Shown: positions 60,600 to 63,463 of the stretch, one piece after another
How positions within the stretch are numbered: position 1 is the first letter of the stretch
How the letters are laid out: each line of letters begins with the position of its first letter
DNA from: Chitinophagaceae bacterium
Lineage (GTDB): Bacteria > Bacteroidota > Bacteroidia > Chitinophagales > Chitinophagaceae
DNA: 63,463 nt
NCBI GenBank assembly: GCA_016706055.1
Contig: JADJKL010000019.1
Span: forward strand, 1 to 63,463
Reading direction: 5' to 3'
Translations under genes and position numbers: made by a program
Notes under the pieces: generated by a model
Database searches by the model: none
What the model was told of the DNA's origin: nothing
The model's input: only the letters and a program-made list of their open reading frames with translations

Positions 60600-61240
60600 A
60601 TGACGAGACTATTTATAATTTTTTTGACTGTACTTTTTTTGAGTTGCAATAATTCAGACAATTCAAAATCCAATACAACAGCCGACACAAAACAAGTCGT
60701 AACAGAAGATACTTTTCCAGTAAAAGAATTATTTGTTGACAAGGGCGACGAAGAAGGTTGGGGTGCTGACATTCGACTTTCAATTACTGAAATTTTAAAG
60801 ACAGACACCTCTGTAACTTATTTCGCAAACTCACTTTATGACAAAAAATGTAGGATTTAAAATTACAATTCCAACTGATTCACCAAAAGCAAAAAGGAAC
60901 TTGCACAAGTATTGACACTTCAAAGTAGTGGAAACATTAGCGACAATTTCGTTCAGACACTTTCAAAATTGTATAAAGAAAAGTAGACACAACTTTACAT
61001 TTTGTTGCTTCAAAGAGAATTGCATTTATTGACCTAAACGAATTTGCAAGAGTACAATTAGGACAGGAGCCGTCTAACAAGACAACAGCAAAAGAAATGA
61101 AAGCATTTTTTGAAGCAGAAAATCCTGACGACAATGCAGAACTATACATTAATATAAATGAAGCAGAACATTGGATAGAGATTAAAGAAAAGGATGAAGG
61201 TTATCGTAAACAAGTGATTAAAGGCTTGACAACAAAGTAG
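60600..61240 (+). CDS. Cassette-type lipoprotein of unknown function (frameshifted)
   Basis: It begins MTRLFIIFLTVLFLSC, a lipoprotein signal with lipobox cysteine. Further on are VKELFVDKGDEEGWGADIRLSI, then in shifted frames VGFKITIPTDSPKAK, LAQVLTLQSSGNISDNFVQTL, TLHFVASKRIAFIDLNEFARVQ and INEAEHWIEIKEKDEGY, ending KGLTTK at 61240. Three or four one-base breaks (near 60850, 60893 and 60980) are needed. The family is not recognised. It is bounded by inverted 9-base cores and followed at once by a long inverted-repeat site. Confidence 0.65.
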
Positions 61241-61250
61241 AAGAAAAGCG

Positions 61251-61468
61251 GCGTACAACAGGCGGTTTGGCAATATGGCGGAGCGACGAATATATTCTCA
61301 ACTTTTTTCAGGACGAGTCAGTTCGCTTTTGGGCTTTTGTTCCGGCAGACGAATAACTATTTGGCTTAAGTTCTTTCAATCAACTTTTTATTATTAATTT
61401 AGCTTCGGTTACGGGCTGACGATTTTCAAATACCGCCACATCGCCAAGCCCTTTCCGTTGTGTGCAAC
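61251..61468 (+). repeat. Long attC-like imperfect inverted repeat (cassette recombination site)
   Basis: The left arm (61251-61281: GCGTACAACAGG, GGTTTGGCAATATGGCGG) and the right arm (61432-61468: ACCGCCACATCGCCAAGCC, CCGTTGTGTGCAAC) are imperfect reverse complements across about 150 bases. The outer cores differ: GTACAAC on the left but GTTGTGT on the right, as expected when the right core belongs to the next cassette. The site is longer than the usual integron attC (57 to about 141 bases). Confidence 0.65.
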
Positions 61469-61472
61469 CAAT

Positions 61473-61903
61473 ATGAACTCTCTCATTCTCCATAAATCTA
61501 TCAGACGAGGCTCCTCAAATAAGAAAGAGCAACACTATTTTGACTTTTTTTAGTTTCAGGGCAATCTTTACTTAAACTTTTAGGGGTTGACAGTTACGAT
61601 TTAATTACGCCAGTCGGTACAAATATGACAACCGAATTTGAAAGAAATTTAGTGAACGAAATTTTATTGAGAAAGAAATCTAGTTTGGAAACAGGACGCA
61701 TTATGCTATACGTATGTCCTGAATGTGCAGACATTGACTGCGGAGCAATCACAGCAAATATTAAAGACCTGGGTAACAAAATTGTTTGGAAAGACTTTGG
61801 TTATGAAACAGGGTACGGCGGAGTGACAGGAGAATATTTGAATATTGACCCAATCGAATTTGAACGTCAAAATTATTTTAAAGCATTTTCAATTTTAAGG
61901 TAA
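61473..61903 (+). CDS. Cassette-type hypothetical protein (one frameshift)
   Basis: The ATG at 61473 lies 4 bases after the boundary core GTTGTGTGCAAC. It reads MNSLILHKSIRRGSSNKKEQ, then, after a shift in the T run near 61546, LVSGQSLLKLLGVDSYDLITPVGTN. The second half has LETGRIMLYVCPECADIDCGAI (CPEC and DC could bind metal) and KIVWKDFGYETGYGG. About 143 residues, no signal peptide. The same motif pattern (CPEC...DIxCGA) suggests a known family of small proteins, but I cannot name it. It is followed by a core GCACACAAC and the truncated second site. Confidence 0.65.
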
Positions 61904-61970
61904 CGTTTGGCATGCACACAACATTGGGTTTTGTGCAAGTTGGGCAGGACATTGTAACATCAACGGTTTG
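61904..61970 (+). repeat. Left part of a second attC-like site, cut by the IS3 element
   Basis: GCACACAAC in this stretch is the exact reverse complement of GTTGTGTGC at the left boundary of the same gene (61457-61465). The following TTGGGTTTTGTGCAAGTTGGGC resembles the left arm of the first site. No right arm is present before the insertion sequence begins. Confidence 0.55.
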
Positions 61971-61989
61971 TGTCTCGTCCTGATATAGG

Positions 61990-62385
61990 TTGACTACAAA
62001 TCAACCAAAAATGGACATCAAACAACAATGTATTACCGAGTATTTGACTCAGGGAACTGGGTATCGGAAGCTGGCAGCCAAGTATGGCGTTAGCAGAACA
62101 ACCATCAACAAGTGGGTAATGATTCACCAGGGAATTCATAACCTGCCACCCACCCAAAAGCAACAGAAGTATTACATTAGCAGTATGAACAGTTCAAAAC
62201 AACCTGACCCCGAACGCCAACAGGATTTTGATGAAGCATTGAAGCAAAAAATAGCCCTACTTGAAAAACAACTGCAATGGGAAAAACTGAGAGCTGATGC
62301 ACTGGATACTATGATCAACATTGCAGAAAAGCAACTCAATGTTTCTATCAGAAAAAAGCCTGGCAACCAACAGTCCAAGAAATAA
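61990..62385 (+). CDS. IS3-family transposase OrfA (helix-turn-helix protein)
   Basis: A 131-residue DNA-binding protein with the N-terminal helix-turn-helix TEYLTQGTGYRKLAAKYGVSRTTINKWV. A coiled coil follows (EALKQKIALLEKQLQWEKLRADALDTMI, leucine zipper type) that would serve dimerisation. The stop at 62383-62385 lies just past the slippery site, so most ribosomes make OrfA and a few make the OrfAB transposase. Confidence 0.9.
   Translation: MTTNQPKMDIKQQCITEYLTQGTGYRKLAAKYGVSRTTINKWVMIHQGIHNLPPTQKQQKYYISSMNSSKQPDPERQQDFDEALKQKIALLEKQLQWEKLRADALDTMINIAEKQLNVSIRKKPGNQQSKK
62352..62358 (+). other. Programmed -1 frameshift site (A AAA AAG)
   Basis: In the OrfA frame the heptamer reads A|AAA|AAG, the standard IS3 slippery sequence. 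Slipping back one base continues as KAWQPTVQEIKKVNPYISLQ, joining into OrfB without a stop. Confidence 0.8.
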
Positions 62386-62429
62386 AAAAGGTAAATCCTT
62401 ACATCAGTCTGCAAACGATTTGCCGACTG

Positions 62430-63290
62430 TTGGGTTATTCCCCGCAGGCTTACCACAAACAACAAAAAAGAAAATTTGCGCAACAGGTAAATGAAGAACT
62501 CATCTTGCAGCAAATTGATCTGATCCGTAAACATCAGCCCAGATGTGGTGGTAGAAAACTTTTCATTATGCTTCAGCCATTTTTTACTCAACAACAAATT
62601 CTCATCGGTAGAGATCGTTTCTTTGATTTACTGAAACGAAATAAACTATTGGTACGTCGCTTAAAAAGAAGTGTACACACTACCAACAGCAATCACCACT
62701 TTCGCCGCTATCCCAATCTGGCAAAGGATTTTACGCCACTCAAAGCTCATGAACTCTGGGTGGCTGACATCACTTACATCCCATTGAAACATCGGTTTGC
62801 GTATCTGTTTTTAATTACTGATGCTTACTCCAGAAAAATTGTCGGCCATCATGTAAGTGATGATATGAAAGTAAGCAGTGCTACTGTTGCTTTAAAAAAA
62901 GCACTGTTGCAAAAACCTCCAGGCACAATTGTCATGCATCACAGCGACAGAGGTATTCAATACTGCAGCGCTGAGTATGTTGCTTTACTTCAACAACATC
63001 ATGCTCTCATCAGCATGACACAAAATGGTGACCCTTATGAAAATGCAATGGCTGAAAGAGTGAATGGTATTTTAAAATCAGAACTCATCGGCAAGTATTA
63101 TAATGATATTGATACTGCTGCCCCACATATCAATCGATGCATTATTATTTATAATTATAAACGAAGACACAGCAGCCTGAATTGGCAGCTACCAGCCGAG
63201 GCACACAAACAGCAAGGACCGCAAATAAAAAGATGGAAAAACTATTACAAGACACCAAAAAACAACCTGGAAATAATGGAGAAAACATGA
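62430..63290 (+). CDS. IS3-family transposase OrfB (DDE integrase)
   Basis: The catalytic core is DDE: Asp in ELWVADITYIPL, Asp in MHHSDRGIQYCS and Glu in NAMAERVNGILKSE. An upstream HTH_21-like segment contains QPRCGGRKL. The protein ends with YKRRHSSLNWQLPAEAHK. The open frame extends upstream to the slippery site; the formal TTG start at 62430 is probably not used, and the product is made as OrfAB by frameshifting. Confidence 0.92.
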   Translation: MGYSPQAYHKQQKRKFAQQVNEELILQQIDLIRKHQPRCGGRKLFIMLQPFFTQQQILIGRDRFFDLLKRNKLLVRRLKRSVHTTNSNHHFRRYPNLAKDFTPLKAHELWVADITYIPLKHRFAYLFLITDAYSRKIVGHHVSDDMKVSSATVALKKALLQKPPGTIVMHHSDRGIQYCSAEYVALLQQHHALISMTQNGDPYENAMAERVNGILKSELIGKYYNDIDTAAPHINRCIIIYNYKRRHSSLNWQLPAEAHKQQGPQIKRWKNYYKTPKNNLEIMEKT

Positions 63291-63463
63291 ACGGCCAACG
63301 CACAAAAAAATAGTCGCTTTAGCTGTGAATGGCTACGCAACTATTTTTAGCCATCCACGGTAATAACTTTTAAATCAACCTTATTCAGGATGATTTATCT
63401 TAGACAACCAATAGCAGGATTATTAACTTTAACCAGTCAACCAAATTCAGGACGAGACAAAGC

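Larger units (their letters stand above)
61971..63459 (+). mobile_element. IS3-family insertion sequence
   Basis: A 1489-base element with terminal inverted repeats: left TGTCTCGTCCTGA then GGTTGAC, right (as complement) TGTCTCGTCCTGA then TTTGGTTGAC. It holds orfA and orfB in overlapping frames, with a slippery A6G between them. No target duplication can be confirmed (left TTTG, right AAGC; only 4 bases remain to the right). It interrupts the second cassette site. Confidence 0.9.

Overview
The window is a chromosomal segment of a low-GC member of the Bacteroidota, most likely a Chitinophagaceae-type organism. The evidence is type IX secretion (T9SS) C-terminal sorting-like tails, DUF4293 and DUF6427 proteins, a two-gene 5'-nucleotidase layout, KUP and DsbD of Bacteroidota type, and a promoter of the form TTTG-N20-TAnnTTTG before metG. 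Many conserved genes (glyA, uvrA, an ECF sigma factor, a DEAD-box helicase, a FadN-like enzyme) and tRNA-Pro carry one-base indels, often in homopolymers. I read nearly all of these as assembly or sequencing errors rather than true pseudogenes, and I annotate each broken gene as one locus.

Layout. 1-5.3 kb: tRNA-Pro, a secreted metzincin with an in-frame TAG, tRNA-Ser, dnaA and a split 5'-nucleotidase pair. 5.4-10.3 kb: an FAD oxidoreductase, an ABC exporter pair and a coiled-coil protein. 10.3-14.8 kb: a carboxypeptidase-regulatory-like protein, an NMO/FabK flavoenzyme, a sugar nucleotidyltransferase, glyA and a DUF4293 protein. 14.9-22 kb: a T9SS surface protein, uvrA and an ECF sigma factor. 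22.1-26.6 kb: an operon for a large glycine-rich repeat surface protein. 27.4-35.6 kb: dsbD and a partner, purQ, DUF6427 and kup. 35.7-49.5 kb: two alpha/beta hydrolases, a TPR lipoprotein, an LD-carboxypeptidase, metG, a giant AsmA-like protein and a secreted CHAT peptidase. 50.2-60.3 kb: a FadN-like beta-oxidation enzyme, a RAYT transposase with its palindromes, a three-gene metzincin operon, a TIGR01777 epimerase, a second ABC pair, an HYR-like protein and a DEAD-box helicase. 60.5 kb to the end: an accessory region of cassette-like genes and an IS3-family element.

Three things stand out. (1) At 60.57-61.97 kb two small genes are each bracketed by their own perfect 9-bp inverted cores (GTTGTACGC/GCGTACAAC and GTTGTGTGC/GCACACAAC). 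They are separated by a roughly 215-bp imperfect inverted repeat. This is the arrangement expected of integron-type gene cassettes, but with a non-canonical core and a very long attC-like site. The second site is cut by the IS3 element. (2) Tandem heptanucleotide repeats of at least four different consensus sequences occur here. Three tracts lie in frame inside uvrA, and one forms a hairpin behind dnaA. (3) A RAYT gene sits between oppositely oriented palindromes, one of which runs up to its start codon.

No rRNA, CRISPR array, prophage or integrase gene was seen.
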